From an uncultured Corynebacterium sp. (GTDB taxonomy: Bacteria > Actinomycetota > Actinomycetes > Mycobacteriales > Mycobacteriaceae): DNA of 64,000 nt. Below the pieces are notes generated by a model, which was not told the origin of the DNA, did not search any database, and worked only from the letters and a program-made list of their open reading frames with translations. Below are positions 51,486 through 60,281 of the stretch, piece after piece. Numbering within the stretch: position 1 is the first letter of the stretch; the number at the start of each line of letters is the position of its first letter. The DNA lies in contig CALTYZ010000002.1 of assembly GCA_943913645.1 (NCBI GenBank), forward strand, positions 1-64,000. The letters are read 5' to 3'. The position numbers and the translations under genes are program-made.

Positions 51486-52018
51486 CGGCAGTTGCTGAGA
51501 TGCTGGTTGATGCTTTGCGGAAAAATGGGCAGACGATTTCATTCTGCGAGTCGCTCACCGCTGGTTTGGCTGCGGCAACGCTGGCCGCAGTGCCTGGGGC
51601 GTCCGATGTCCTCGTGGGCGGTTTGGTGACGTACAGCGCCGATGCAAAAACACTGCTTGCGGGTGTGGATCGAGCACTTATCGCACAGCACGGCGTCGTC
51701 TCGTCTGCGGTGGCTCGTGAGATGGCACGTGGCTGCAAAATCACCTGTAAAACCGATTGGGCGGTCGCGTTGACCGGAGTTGCCGGACCTGGCCCGCAAG
51801 ATGGTCACATTCCCGGTGAAGTGTGGATCGGCCTGGCTGGTCCAAAGTGGACTGCATCGATGCCGGCTGCAAAACTTGTTCCCCCGGTACAGAAACGCTT
51901 CGCACTCCTGCCAGGTGCGCTCGAGCCGGTACGAGTCCTTGCGGGTGACCGTAACGAGATTCGCAGTACTGCCGCCGAGGCTGCGCTTCGCGGTGTGCTG
52001 AAAGCAATTACGGAGTAG
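51482..52018 (+). CDS. CinA C-terminal domain protein (NMN amidohydrolase family)
   Basis: 178 residues, a stand-alone CinA-C domain. Motifs: TISFCESLTAGLAAATLAAVPGAS (SLTAG catalytic region), GGLVTYSADAK, GVAGPGPQDGHIPGEVWIGL. The family deamidates nicotinamide mononucleotide for pyridine-nucleotide recycling. In C-terminal-only form it is usually called competence/damage-inducible CinA-like protein. The ATG overlaps the pgsA stop (ATGA). Confidence 0.9.
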   Translation: MTAVAEMLVDALRKNGQTISFCESLTAGLAAATLAAVPGASDVLVGGLVTYSADAKTLLAGVDRALIAQHGVVSSAVAREMARGCKITCKTDWAVALTGVAGPGPQDGHIPGEVWIGLAGPKWTASMPAAKLVPPVQKRFALLPGALEPVRVLAGDRNEIRSTAAEAALRGVLKAITE

Positions 52019-52092
52019 CTCGTTACAACGTAGCCCACCGAACGGGGAAACCTTATGGAACAAATGGAACTGCGAAACCGTTAGTCAATGCG

Positions 52093-52467
52093 ATGGCAAC
52101 TACAATTCTTCTTGATACTCCTACACCGCAGGCGTCGGCTGTAGCGCTGCGCGATGCGCCCGCTGAGGGTGGCTTGAAAAATCGTGAACCTCTGCTGCGG
52201 GAAGCGCTGGGGATGTCACTCCGGGCCTACCGGGCTGATAAAGGGGTGTCCCTGCGCGAGTTGTCGACCCAAGCCCTCGTTTCACCGGGGTACCTGTCAG
52301 AGTTAGAGCGCGGCAGGAAAGAGGTTTCTTCCGAGGTACTCGCATCTATTTGCAGTGCGCTTGGAACGACGGTTGCGGAAGTACTTCTTGAAGCCGTCGC
52401 AAACCTTTCTCTGCCGGCGATCACCGACGAGCTTGAAGCAACTACACACGTAGCAGCTGACGCGTAG
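52093..52467 (+). CDS. clgR: XRE-family regulator ClgR
   Basis: 124 residues. The helix-turn-helix lies in MSLRAYRADKGVSLRELSTQ then ALVSPGYLSELERGRKEVSS, and a C-terminal tail is about 35 residues long. ClgR in actinobacteria activates clpP and other proteostasis genes and is removed by the Clp protease. Its place after pgsA-cinA and before pspA fits corynebacteria and mycobacteria. The gap to cinA is 74 bp; no certain RBS or operator was identified. Confidence 0.9.
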   Translation: MATTILLDTPTPQASAVALRDAPAEGGLKNREPLLREALGMSLRAYRADKGVSLRELSTQALVSPGYLSELERGRKEVSSEVLASICSALGTTVAEVLLEAVANLSLPAITDELEATTHVAADA

Positions 52468-52534
52468 CGCGCGTTGCACGTCTAAAGTAGTGACCCAGAA
52501 ATAACCTCACGTTTTGATGAAAGGGCTGCAACTC

Positions 52535-53395
52535 ATGGCCAACCCGTTTACCAAGTTCTGGAACTACCTCATGGCGTTGTTCGACTCCAAGATTGAGGAG
52601 AACGCTGATCCGAAGGTCCAGATCGAGCAGGCAATCAACGAGGCACAGCGTCAGCACCAGGCGCTATCCCAGCAGGCTGCGGCGGTGATCGGCAACCAAC
52701 GTCAGCTTGAGATGCAGTTGAACCGCCGGTTGGAAGAAGTTGAGAAACTCCAGGCAAATACCCGCCAGGCCCTGCAGCTTGCTGATAAGGCACGCGGTGA
52801 AGGCGACGATAAAAAAGCGATCGAATACGAAAACGCCGCCGAAGCCTTTGCTGCGCAGCTGGTAACTGCTGAGCAAGGCATTGAGGACACCAAACAGCTC
52901 CACGACCAAGCTTTGCAACAAGCTGCCGCTGCAAAGCAAGCTGTGGAGCGCAATGCCGCACACCTCCAGCAGCAAGTCGCGGAGCGTTCAAAGCTGCTCA
53001 GCCAACTTGAGCAGGCGAAGATGCAGGAAAAGGTTTCGGAAACAATGCGGTCGATGAACTCGTTGACTGCTGGGGGACCAAATCTGGACCAGGTGCGCGA
53101 TAAAATCGAGCGGCGCTACGCGAACGCACTCGGTGCAGCTGAACTAGCAGAGAACTCGATCCAAGGCCGGATGGCCGAGGTGGAGCAAGCGGGTGTGCAG
53201 ATGGCAGGCCACAGCCGCCTTGAGCAGATCCGCGCTGAAATGGCCGGTGAGCTCACTTCTGGTCAGAAGGACGCTCTCGATCCGGGGGCCAGTGCGCAGA
53301 CTGGTGCACACCAGTCAGGACAGGATGTCGCTGGTTCACCGGTGTCGGATGACGCGGTTGCGCAACGCATGCGCGAGCTGCGCGGTGAGGCATAG
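52535..53395 (+). CDS. PspA/IM30 family envelope-stress protein
   Basis: 286 residues from ATG 52535, AAAGG 9 nt upstream. The amphipathic N-terminus (MANPFTKFWNYLMALFDSKI) leads into a long coiled coil (about 25-220) rich in Gln, Glu and Ala. PspA-like proteins bind stressed membranes as ESCRT-III-like polymers. The C-terminal 60 residues are Gly/Ser/Gln-rich and end in a short helix (DDAVAQRMRELRGEA). In mycobacteria ClgR activates the adjacent pspA; the same adjacency is seen here. Confidence 0.92.
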   Translation: MANPFTKFWNYLMALFDSKIEENADPKVQIEQAINEAQRQHQALSQQAAAVIGNQRQLEMQLNRRLEEVEKLQANTRQALQLADKARGEGDDKKAIEYENAAEAFAAQLVTAEQGIEDTKQLHDQALQQAAAAKQAVERNAAHLQQQVAERSKLLSQLEQAKMQEKVSETMRSMNSLTAGGPNLDQVRDKIERRYANALGAAELAENSIQGRMAEVEQAGVQMAGHSRLEQIRAEMAGELTSGQKDALDPGASAQTGAHQSGQDVAGSPVSDDAVAQRMRELRGEA

Positions 53396-53416
53396 CAGCC
53401 CGCAGCCGCCCCAAGC

Positions 53417-54031
53417 TCAGTCCACCGCGCCTCGGGCCATGAGCGCCTCGCCGATATCGGTGGCGCGGCGCACCGAGCGGATGACGAGGGGAATACCGAA
53501 CGCGGTAAGCGAAAATCCTACACCGCGTGCTTTGCGCGCCTCGAGTACTTCACCGGCGGTGGAGAGCATCAACGGGATGAGCCGGATCGTCAATGCGATT
53601 GTGAGGCTGATGAGCTCCGCTGGTACACCGATCCGGTTTAACGGAGCAAGCCCTCGATCCAGGGCATCAAGCAGCGTTTCGACGGGTGTTGTCAACGTCA
53701 GCAGGTTCGCCGCAGCGATTGTGGCCACCAGACCAATGAGCGTCGTTATTGCGGAGCTGGCTCCGTTTTGCCACCACATGAACACGCCGAGAAAGAGCAG
53801 GATCGGAAGCACAGGAAACAGCTGCCTCCAAGCGAGCCCGGCAGGAATCCGCGCTGCTGCGTAGAACATCAGAACGGCTACAAACCCTGCTGTTGCGTGC
53901 CATGGCTGGGTTGGTAAAAACGTGATGGCCAGGATGAATATGACCAGCGCGCAAAACTTGGCGGCCGGGTTTGCTCGGTGTACCCAAGTCTTTCCGGGGA
54001 CGTAGACACCAAGCGGGAGCTCCCGGATCAA
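53417..54031 (-). CDS. bioN: Energy-coupling factor transmembrane protein BioN
   Basis: 204 residues from TTG 54031. EcfT-type protein linking BioY to the ATPase BioM. Membrane segments: FCALVIFILAITFLP, ATAGFVAVLMFYAAARI, FPVLPILLFLGVFMWW and others. The C-terminal coupling helix has the family motif EARKARG. TTG overlaps the bioM stop (TTGA) and GGAGG lies 7 nt upstream, so this rare start is well supported. Third gene of bioYMN. Confidence 0.88.
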   Translation of the reverse strand: MIRELPLGVYVPGKTWVHRANPAAKFCALVIFILAITFLPTQPWHATAGFVAVLMFYAAARIPAGLAWRQLFPVLPILLFLGVFMWWQNGASSAITTLIGLVATIAAANLLTLTTPVETLLDALDRGLAPLNRIGVPAELISLTIALTIRLIPLMLSTAGEVLEARKARGVGFSLTAFGIPLVIRSVRRATDIGEALMARGAVD

Positions 54032-54717
54032 GGTTTCGCCTCCATCAGCTCCATGTATGCTTTGATCGCCACGTCGGGAGTGCCATCGTAGGCGAGTTTC
54101 CCGTCGTCGATGCACAGTACGCGGTCGAAGTGTTGCAGCATCTCCAGGTCATGCGTGACAACGAGGAGTTGCTGGTCGAGCTGCAATAGCTCGTTAATGA
54201 TCCGGCGCCGGTTGCGTAAATCCAGCAGGGTTGTTGGTTCATCAGCGATGACGGTGTCAGGTTTGATGACGAGCACCGATGCCAAAGCGAGCATTTGCTT
54301 TTCGCCGCCCGATAATGTGTGTGGGGAGTTGTTGGCCTTATCAGCAAGATCGAAGCGTTCAAGCACTTCAGATACACGGGATTGAACCTCTGCACGTGAC
54401 AATTTGAATCGCCGCAGCGAAAAGGCCACATCGTCTGCGACTTGTGGCATGACGATTTGAGATTCCGCATCGGAGAAGACAAAACCGACCCGCTTGCGGA
54501 TAGCTTTACCGTCGCGGGTTGGGTCCAAGCCGTCGAAAAGCACACGCCCCGTGCTTGGGGTGATGAGTCCATTGATCAACCGGACAGTGGTCGATTTGCC
54601 AGACCCATTGGACCCAATGATGCCAATGCGGCGCTCTTGTAGTTGCACAGTCAATGGTTCGAGCACCGTCGTGTCGTCATATGACACAGAGGCGCCATCA
54701 AACTCGATGAGGGGCAT
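54028..54717 (-). CDS. bioM: Energy-coupling factor ATP-binding protein BioM
   Basis: 229 residues from ATG 54717. Walker A IGSNGSGKSTTVRL, Q-loop SDAESQIVMPQV, signature LSGGEKQMLALASVL, Walker B TVIADEPTTLLD and switch His in VVTHDLEML. The sequence is EcfA-type. The ATG is 4 bp after the bioY stop. Frame upstream to 54774 would overlap bioY and is rejected. Confidence 0.92.
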   Translation of the reverse strand: MPLIEFDGASVSYDDTTVLEPLTVQLQERRIGIIGSNGSGKSTTVRLINGLITPSTGRVLFDGLDPTRDGKAIRKRVGFVFSDAESQIVMPQVADDVAFSLRRFKLSRAEVQSRVSEVLERFDLADKANNSPHTLSGGEKQMLALASVLVIKPDTVIADEPTTLLDLRNRRRIINELLQLDQQLLVVTHDLEMLQHFDRVLCIDDGKLAYDGTPDVAIKAYMELMEAKP

Positions 54718-54721
54718 CGTA

Positions 54722-55330
54722 CTACTTGTGTCCACGGCGAAGAGCAGGGAAGGCGGCGTGCACCGCAAGCGCAATCGTGACTGCCAGTGCAGTTTTCAGT
54801 GCGTCGGGAAGCAAGAACGGGATCTGTGCAGCCCACGCCGTGCCGAAGCTCATCTCCGCTCGCCACATCATCCCAAAGACACCAAAGAGGTACTGACAAA
54901 ATAGTGCGACGTAGCCGGCCACGATGAAGATACCGGTGGTGGCTACGCGGCTTTTGCTAAACGGTGCCCGGTACGCGATCAGCCCAGCAACAAACGCAGC
55001 AATGAGATAGCCGGCAAGATAGCCAACCGTCGGTGAGCCAAGGGCTGCGATAGTGGTACGCCCGCCTGCAAGTACAGGCAGGGCAAGCCCAACTAAGAGG
55101 AAGATCGCTGCGGTGTACAGCCCCCGCCTGCTACCGAGTATCAGACCAGCGAGGATTACAGCGGCATTTTGCAAGACGATCGGTACGCCTGCGAACCCGA
55201 CGGGGATGGCGAAAAATCCTAGTGCGATGATCAGGGCTGCGAAGACGGCGATGAGTGCAATGTCGGTGGCAGTATTGCTGGCGCGTGCAGGTTGTGTCGT
55301 TGTGGAGGGCTGAGGTTGAGCTGTGGTCAT
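54722..55330 (-). CDS. bioY: Biotin transporter substrate-binding protein BioY
   Basis: 202 residues, six membrane segments. S-component of the biotin ECF importer, needed by biotin-auxotrophic corynebacteria. BioY motifs: ALIIALGFFAIPVGFAGVPI (with VPIVLQN), GLILGSRRGLYTAAIFLLVG and GSPTVGYLAGYLIAAFVAG. TAGACT ends 6 nt before the ATG and a palindrome matching BioQ operators lies just upstream. Divergent from the DUF3046 gene. Confidence 0.95.
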   Translation of the reverse strand: MTTAQPQPSTTTQPARASNTATDIALIAVFAALIIALGFFAIPVGFAGVPIVLQNAAVILAGLILGSRRGLYTAAIFLLVGLALPVLAGGRTTIAALGSPTVGYLAGYLIAAFVAGLIAYRAPFSKSRVATTGIFIVAGYVALFCQYLFGVFGMMWRAEMSFGTAWAAQIPFLLPDALKTALAVTIALAVHAAFPALRRGHK

Positions 55331-55336
55331 GCGGGA

Positions 55337-55357
55337 AGTCTACGTGAACGATGTTCA
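55337..55357 (-). promoter_or_regulatory. bioY promoter -10 and candidate BioQ operator
   Basis: TAGACT (minus strand, 55337-55342) ends 6 nt before the bioY ATG. TGAAC-GAT-GTTCA at 55345-55357 is a perfect 5-3-5 palindrome 2 bp upstream of the -10. From memory, BioQ of C. glutamicum binds a 13-bp palindrome of the form TGAAC-N3-GTTAC. Repression by steric block is inferred. Confidence 0.65.
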
Positions 55358-55393
55358 ATTCCTGCCGCTTGGGGTGAGCTTCACCGTGCCGCG

Positions 55394-55399
55394 TAGGGT
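55394..55399 (+). promoter_or_regulatory. -10 element of the DUF3046 gene, leaderless
   Basis: TAGGGT with 7 nt to ATG 55407. Confidence 0.55.
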
Positions 55400-55406
55400 T
55401 GGTTTC

Positions 55407-55622
55407 ATGCGACTGACTGAGTTTCATCAGCTTGTGGAGGACGAGTTTGGCAAGGAACGCGCGCAATGGATCATCCAGTCCCAGGTGCTGGCTCAAAGTG
55501 GAAAAAGCGCGGCAGAGATGATCGAATGTGGAAACGATCCACGCGAGGTATGGCTGGGGCTTTGTGATGCCTTTGACATTCCCGAAGAGCGTCGGCTCGG
55601 CGTTGATCGTCCAGGTAGTTAG
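55407..55622 (+). CDS. DUF3046 family protein
   Basis: 71 residues from ATG 55407. MRLTEFHQLVEDEFGKERA, VLAQSGKSAAEMIECGNDPR and VWLGLCDAFDIPEERRLG, taken as shorter blocks, match the actinobacterial DUF3046 family, found just upstream of recA. A small, acidic helical protein of unknown function. The open frame extends upstream to 55323 but that includes the promoter. Confidence 0.85.
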   Translation: MRLTEFHQLVEDEFGKERAQWIIQSQVLAQSGKSAAEMIECGNDPREVWLGLCDAFDIPEERRLGVDRPGS

Positions 55623-55677
55623 CGCTTCCTTGTCTTAAGTGCCTAGCTGGCATCCGGGAGCGTGTTGGAAAGTGGAG

Positions 55678-55693
55678 TCGAACATACTTGCGT
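55678..55693 (+). promoter_or_regulatory. Possible degenerate LexA box before recA
   Basis: The left half TCGAACAT matches corynebacterial LexA boxes (TCGAACATATGTTCGA type), but the right half reads ACTTGCGT and matches poorly. It lies about 200 bp before recA in a 263-bp gap with no gene. A TAAGGT hexamer follows 2-3 bp later and could be a -10. Confidence 0.35.
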
Positions 55694-55885
55694 GTAAGGT
55701 AGGGCGTGTCGATGCTGGGTTCTATAGTAACTCCAAACTCCCGCGCTCTGGTTCTGACGAAATTGTTCTAGATTGTGGGAACCATATGGGCCCAGATGAA
55801 CGTCTAAGAGTGCATACCTCGCTTCATGTACGTACGGCGCTTCGAGTTGGCACCGACGTTTCGCAAATGGACACAGGAGAAGGAC

Positions 55886-57034
55886 ATGGCAACAAAGAAG
55901 AAGGCTTCAGCTGCTACCGGCAATGATCGGCAGAATGCGCTTGACGCAGCATTGGCGATGATTGAGAAAGATTTTGGCAAGGGCGCAATCATGCGCCTTG
56001 GGGAAGATAAACGCCCGCCGATTCAGTCGATTTCCTCTGGCAATACCGCCATCGATGTCGCCCTGGGCATCGGGGGCTGGCCCCGCGGCCGAATTGTTGA
56101 GATCTACGGGCCGGAGTCTTCCGGTAAGACCACGGTCGCGCTCCACGCAATCGCGCAAGCGCAAAAAGCGGGAGGTATTGCTGCTTTTATCGACGCTGAA
56201 CATGCACTTGACCCCGAGTACGCGAGGAAGCTCGGCGTCGATACCGATAACCTGTTGGTCTCTCAGCCGGATACGGGTGAACAAGCATTAGAGATTGCAG
56301 ACATGCTGGTGCGTTCAGGCGCGATCGACATCATTGTCATTGACTCAGTCGCGGCGCTGACACCAAAAGCTGAGATCGAAGGAGAGATGGGGGACAGTCA
56401 CGTCGGCTTGCAGGCTCGTCTGATGTCGCAGGCGCTGCGAAAGATGACCGGTGCGTTGCACAACTCGGGTACGACGGCCATCTTCATTAACCAGCTGCGC
56501 GAGAAAATCGGTGTGATGTTCGGCTCGCCCGAAACAACCACCGGCGGTAAAGCACTGAAGTTCTACGCATCGGTGCGCTGTGACGTGCGACGCATTCAAA
56601 CGCTCAAAGACGGGCAGGATTCGATCGGCAACCGAACCAAGCTCAAGGTGGTGAAGAACAAAGTATCACCACCGTTCAAGGTGGCTGAATTTGACATTAT
56701 GTACGGCGAAGGCATTTCCCGGGAGAGCTCCTTGATCGACATGGGGGTGGACAACGGCATTGTGAAAAAGTCCGGCTCGTGGTTTACCTATGAAGGCGAG
56801 CAACTGGGGCAGGGCAAAGAAAAGGCGCGACTCTTTTTGAAAGGCAACCCGGATATTGCTGACGTAATTGAGGACAAAATCTTTCGCGCCCTCGGGGTAG
56901 GAGCGTATGCAAATGCGGAGAGCGCGGGTGCTGACGGGGACGCACTGAGCGATGACCCGGTGGATATGGTGCCCAACGTTGACTTTGATGATGCAGACGA
57001 GCCTGAGGCGGCGCAGCCCGCGAAACTGAAATAG
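55886..57034 (+). CDS. recA: Recombinase RecA
   Basis: 382 residues from ATG 55886, with AGGAGAAGGA upstream. Catalyses strand exchange and LexA self-cleavage. Walker A GPESSGKTTVALHAIA, MAW-type core VDSVAALTPKAEIEGEMGD, loop 2 around NQLREKIGVMFGSPETTTGG, and an acidic C-terminal tail. No intein is present, unlike some mycobacterial recA genes. recX follows with no gap. Confidence 0.98.
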   Translation: MATKKKASAATGNDRQNALDAALAMIEKDFGKGAIMRLGEDKRPPIQSISSGNTAIDVALGIGGWPRGRIVEIYGPESSGKTTVALHAIAQAQKAGGIAAFIDAEHALDPEYARKLGVDTDNLLVSQPDTGEQALEIADMLVRSGAIDIIVIDSVAALTPKAEIEGEMGDSHVGLQARLMSQALRKMTGALHNSGTTAIFINQLREKIGVMFGSPETTTGGKALKFYASVRCDVRRIQTLKDGQDSIGNRTKLKVVKNKVSPPFKVAEFDIMYGEGISRESSLIDMGVDNGIVKKSGSWFTYEGEQLGQGKEKARLFLKGNPDIADVIEDKIFRALGVGAYANAESAGADGDALSDDPVDMVPNVDFDDADEPEAAQPAKLK

Positions 57035-57631
57035 GTGCCGATGTGTGCCCCGGATCCTGACAAACTCGTCGTCTTACAGCAGGCCATAGCGGATATCGAG
57101 TCGGGTAAACACTCGCTGCACGTTGATAGACGGCGAGAAGAAACGCTCGCTCCAATACGAAAGCGCGCACTTGGCCTGCTCGATCAGCGTTCGCGCTCAC
57201 GACATGAGCTACACGAGCGACTGCTCGCTGCTGAGTTCGCCCCCGAGCATATTGAGGAGGTGCTAGACGCGCTGGAACGCGCGGGGTTGGTCAATGACGC
57301 CCATTTCGCCAACGAGTGGGTCCGTCAACGGGCATCGGCCCGGGGCAAATCACCCCGCGCGCTCGACATGGAGCTTCGCAAAAAGGGAATTAGCGCAGCA
57401 ACACGAGCCGACGCTTTAGCGCAGATTAGTCCTGAGGATGAAGAAGCGCGTGCGCGCGCCGTGGCGGAAAAGAAGGCGCGCGAAGTCAAAAAGCCGCCAC
57501 TAAGCAGGCCCGAACACGACAAATACCTCCGGCGTATTGTCGGTGTACTCGCGCGGAGAGGGTATGCAGCAGAACTGAGCCTGCGCATTGCCCGAGAACA
57601 GCTGGAAGCCCGCATTGAGGAGATCTCATGA
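57035..57631 (+). CDS. recX: Regulatory protein RecX
   Basis: 198 residues. Caps RecA filaments and limits recombination. It starts with GTG directly after the recA stop; ATG 57041 is an alternative. RecX three-helix repeats: RKRALGLLDQRSRSRHELHE, ALERAGLVNDAHFANEWVR, and ARRGYAAELSLRIAREQLEA. Cotranscription with recA is near certain. Its stop is 27 bp from the convergent gluD stop. Confidence 0.94.
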   Translation: MPMCAPDPDKLVVLQQAIADIESGKHSLHVDRRREETLAPIRKRALGLLDQRSRSRHELHERLLAAEFAPEHIEEVLDALERAGLVNDAHFANEWVRQRASARGKSPRALDMELRKKGISAATRADALAQISPEDEEARARAVAEKKAREVKKPPLSRPEHDKYLRRIVGVLARRGYAAELSLRIAREQLEARIEEIS

Positions 57632-57658
57632 CCTGGCAGCGGCGCTCCATTTCGAGCA

Positions 57659-58615
57659 CTAGTGGCCGTGGTCGGGGTTTTCCAGCTCAGTGTAGCCAGG
57701 CGCACGCCAGTCAACGTTCGCACTGTCTTTGGTGTCAAGACCCACACCGGCACCAGCAGCCTCGGGAACTTTGGCAAAAATGTTGCGGCGTGCGCGACCT
57801 GCACGTAGCTGTCGTTCCACCCGTTGTGCTAGCAGGGTGAGCACATAGTTGATCAGGATCATGATCAGACCCACAACGAACAGCGAGGCCAGGAAGTTCT
57901 GGTTCGCTGATGCAGACTGCGTGCCGGAACGGACCACCTCGATGTAGCCGATCTGGTAGCCGAGGGCCGTGTCTTTCAGCGCGATAACCATTTGTGCGAT
58001 CAGCGCTGGAAGCATCGCTGCGATCGACTGCGGCAGCAGGATGCGCCACATGCACTGCCAGTGGGACAAACCAAGCGCTCGGGCTGCCTCAGTTTGTCCT
58101 CGTGGCAAGGAGTTGATGCCTGCTCGCAGAATTTCTGCGATGACAGAACCGTTGTAGAGCGTCAGCGCGACCACAACTGCCCAAAAAGCAAGCCCATTGG
58201 GCGGCACAAGGCGGTAGACGGCAAACAGCTGGTACGCGAAGATCATGAGCAAGAGCACGGGAATTGCGCGGAAAAACTCAACGATAACGGCGCAGGTGTT
58301 TCGCAAAAACCACGATTCCGACAACCTTCCAAGGCCGAAAACGACACCGAAAATGATCGCCAGAATAATGCTGGTTAGCGCTGCGCTGACTGTGCCCCAG
58401 AGGCCGGGCAGGATGTATGTGGTCCATGTGTTGGCCTCAAAAAACGGTGTCCACTTTGCCGCAGCGAGCTGGTCCTTGCTCGCCAGTGTTGACACGACCC
58501 ACCACCCAGCGAGCGCGAGGATGATCAGCGTGACTGCAGTGTAGATACGGTTGCGCATGATCCCCTTTGGACCGGGGGTGTCATAAAGCACTGTTGCGCG
58601 AACTTCATTCGCCAT
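57659..58615 (-). CDS. gluD: Glutamate ABC transporter permease GluD
   Basis: 318 residues. Inner-membrane subunit of the glutamate importer. The binding-protein-dependent motif is the EAARALGLSHWQCMWRILLP loop, which contacts the ATPase. Five to six membrane segments from LIILALAGWWVVSTLA onward. It has a longer C-terminal tail than GluC. The start overlaps the gluC stop by one base. Last gene of gluABCD. Confidence 0.93.
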   Translation of the reverse strand: MANEVRATVLYDTPGPKGIMRNRIYTAVTLIILALAGWWVVSTLASKDQLAAAKWTPFFEANTWTTYILPGLWGTVSAALTSIILAIIFGVVFGLGRLSESWFLRNTCAVIVEFFRAIPVLLLMIFAYQLFAVYRLVPPNGLAFWAVVVALTLYNGSVIAEILRAGINSLPRGQTEAARALGLSHWQCMWRILLPQSIAAMLPALIAQMVIALKDTALGYQIGYIEVVRSGTQSASANQNFLASLFVVGLIMILINYVLTLLAQRVERQLRAGRARRNIFAKVPEAAGAGVGLDTKDSANVDWRAPGYTELENPDHGH

Positions 58616-59301
58616 TAGTTGTTCACCGCCAATCGATCTGCCAGACGCCCAACAACAAGGCCCATCGGCAGAGTCAAGATAATGAATCCGAGCGCGAATA
58701 CACCGAAGATCACAAAAAGATGGCTGGCGTGGAACTCAATGGTGGATTTCATCAGCAGCGACGCTTCCGCCACACCGATTGCTGAGGCAATAGTGGTGTT
58801 CTTCGTCAACGCGATGAGCGTGTTGCCCAGCGGCACGAGCGCAGCGCGCCAAGCCTGGGGAAACACAATGGTTGTAAACGTCTGTGCGAAGCCTAAGCCT
58901 AATGATCGCGCCGCCTCGGCTTGACCAAAGTGCACAGTGTTAATCCCACTGCGCAAGGACTCTGCAACGAAGCAGGAGGTGTACAAAATGAAACCCAAGA
59001 CTGCAAGGCGAAAATTCTGGTCAACAAGAAACGTGCTGGAATCTCGACTTGCAAGCTGAAGGCCGAGGTTTTGATATAGCCCGAATGAGCAGAACAAGAT
59101 CACCAGCGTCAAAGGGGTATTGCGCACGGTGTTGATATATAAGGCGGAAATCGAGCGCAAGACCCCGATGGGAGAGACCCGCATGGCGGTCAGGATGGTC
59201 CCGAGGACAAACGATCCGATCGCTGAGTAGACCGTTAATTTGATCGTGGTCCAAAAGGCAGGCCAAAGCTTGGGCAGTAGGTCAGCCCACAGTGCGTCCA
59301 T
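58615..59301 (-). CDS. gluC: Glutamate ABC transporter permease GluC
   Basis: 228 residues. Second permease of the heterodimeric glutamate channel. Segments LTVYSAIGSFVLGTILTAM, LYINTVRNTPLTLVILFCSF, the EAARSLGLGFAQTF coupling loop, and FVIFGVFALGFIILTLPMGL. It lies 53 bp downstream of gluB and overlaps gluD by one base. Confidence 0.94.
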   Translation of the reverse strand: MDALWADLLPKLWPAFWTTIKLTVYSAIGSFVLGTILTAMRVSPIGVLRSISALYINTVRNTPLTLVILFCSFGLYQNLGLQLASRDSSTFLVDQNFRLAVLGFILYTSCFVAESLRSGINTVHFGQAEAARSLGLGFAQTFTTIVFPQAWRAALVPLGNTLIALTKNTTIASAIGVAEASLLMKSTIEFHASHLFVIFGVFALGFIILTLPMGLVVGRLADRLAVNN

Positions 59302-59354
59302 GTGTGATTCTCCCGTCGAGCTGCTGTTCGTCCCCAGAGGTCTCTTGCTGGCGC

Positions 59355-60251
59355 TTAGAGGAAGGAAAGGTCGCCTGGGGTTGCTTTATCTACACCTTCA
59401 CCGCCAGCGATGTTGGCCTCAACATATTTGTCGAATGATCCATCGTCATACATCGCTTGCAGCGCGTTGTTGATCGCTTCGGTAGCTTCAGTGTCGTCTT
59501 TCTTCAGCCCGATGCCGTAGTACTCATCAGTGAATGCCTTGCCGTCCTTCTCCAGGCCGACGACCTTGAAGGTTCCGGGGGATTGAGCAGAGTAGCCGCC
59601 CAGGATCGTTGCGTCGGTGGTCAACGCATCAACATTGCCTTGGCGCAGTGCCTCAACGCATGAGGAGTATGTGTCATACTCCTGCAGTTGCACTCCTGGG
59701 AGCTCGTCTTTCACCTTCTGGGCTGGCGTGGATCCGGTGACTGAGCACAGGATCTTGCCATCGAGGTCTTCGAGGCTGTGAATGTCGTTGTTGGCGTCTT
59801 GGACGAGCAACGCCTGGTGGGTGAGCAGGTAAGGGCCGCCGAAATTCACCGTTTCGGAACGAGATTTGTTGATGGAGTACGTAGCGGTGATCAGGTCGAC
59901 TTCGCCGTTTTGGATCAATGTTTCGCGCTGGGCGGAGGGGGTTTCACGCCAGCTAATCTCTGGCTCAGACCAGCCGTTTTCTTTGGCAATGTGGTTGACA
60001 ACGTAGGTGGCTACGTCAATGTCAAGCCCGGTCATGGAGCCGTCTGGCTCGCGCAGACCAAGACCCGGCTGGTCAAATTTCGTGCCCAAGGTGACCTCGC
60101 CGGCCTCGATGTGAGCAAGTAGGCCATCGCCGGCAGCTGCGGACCCACCGCCAGTGGTAGAAGAGCCGCTTTCGGAGCCACCGCAGGCGGTGAGCGACAG
60201 GCTGATAGCGGCAGCTGCGGTAGCAGCCATGAGACGAACGGTGCGGTTCAT
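59355..60251 (-). CDS. gluB: Glutamate-binding lipoprotein GluB
   Basis: 298 residues from ATG 60251. Captures glutamate outside the membrane and delivers it to GluCD. Lipoprotein signal peptide with lipobox LTAC (AAISLSLTACGGSESG). The type 3 solute-binding fold includes LGTKFDQPGLGLREPDGSM, DIDVATYVVNHIAKE and DEYYGIGLKKDDTEATEAIN. ATG 60269 is possible, but 60251 gives the normal signal peptide and has AAGGAG upstream. 30 bp after gluA. Confidence 0.94.
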   Translation of the reverse strand: MNRTVRLMAATAAAAISLSLTACGGSESGSSTTGGGSAAAGDGLLAHIEAGEVTLGTKFDQPGLGLREPDGSMTGLDIDVATYVVNHIAKENGWSEPEISWRETPSAQRETLIQNGEVDLITATYSINKSRSETVNFGGPYLLTHQALLVQDANNDIHSLEDLDGKILCSVTGSTPAQKVKDELPGVQLQEYDTYSSCVEALRQGNVDALTTDATILGGYSAQSPGTFKVVGLEKDGKAFTDEYYGIGLKKDDTEATEAINNALQAMYDDGSFDKYVEANIAGGEGVDKATPGDLSFL

Positions 60252-60281
60252 GAGTGAAACTCCTTGCATGTGGTGAAAGTG

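Noticed and set aside
55639..55926. 95-codon open frame before and into recA
   Set aside because: It overlaps the recA start in another frame, has no RBS and covers the recA promoter region.
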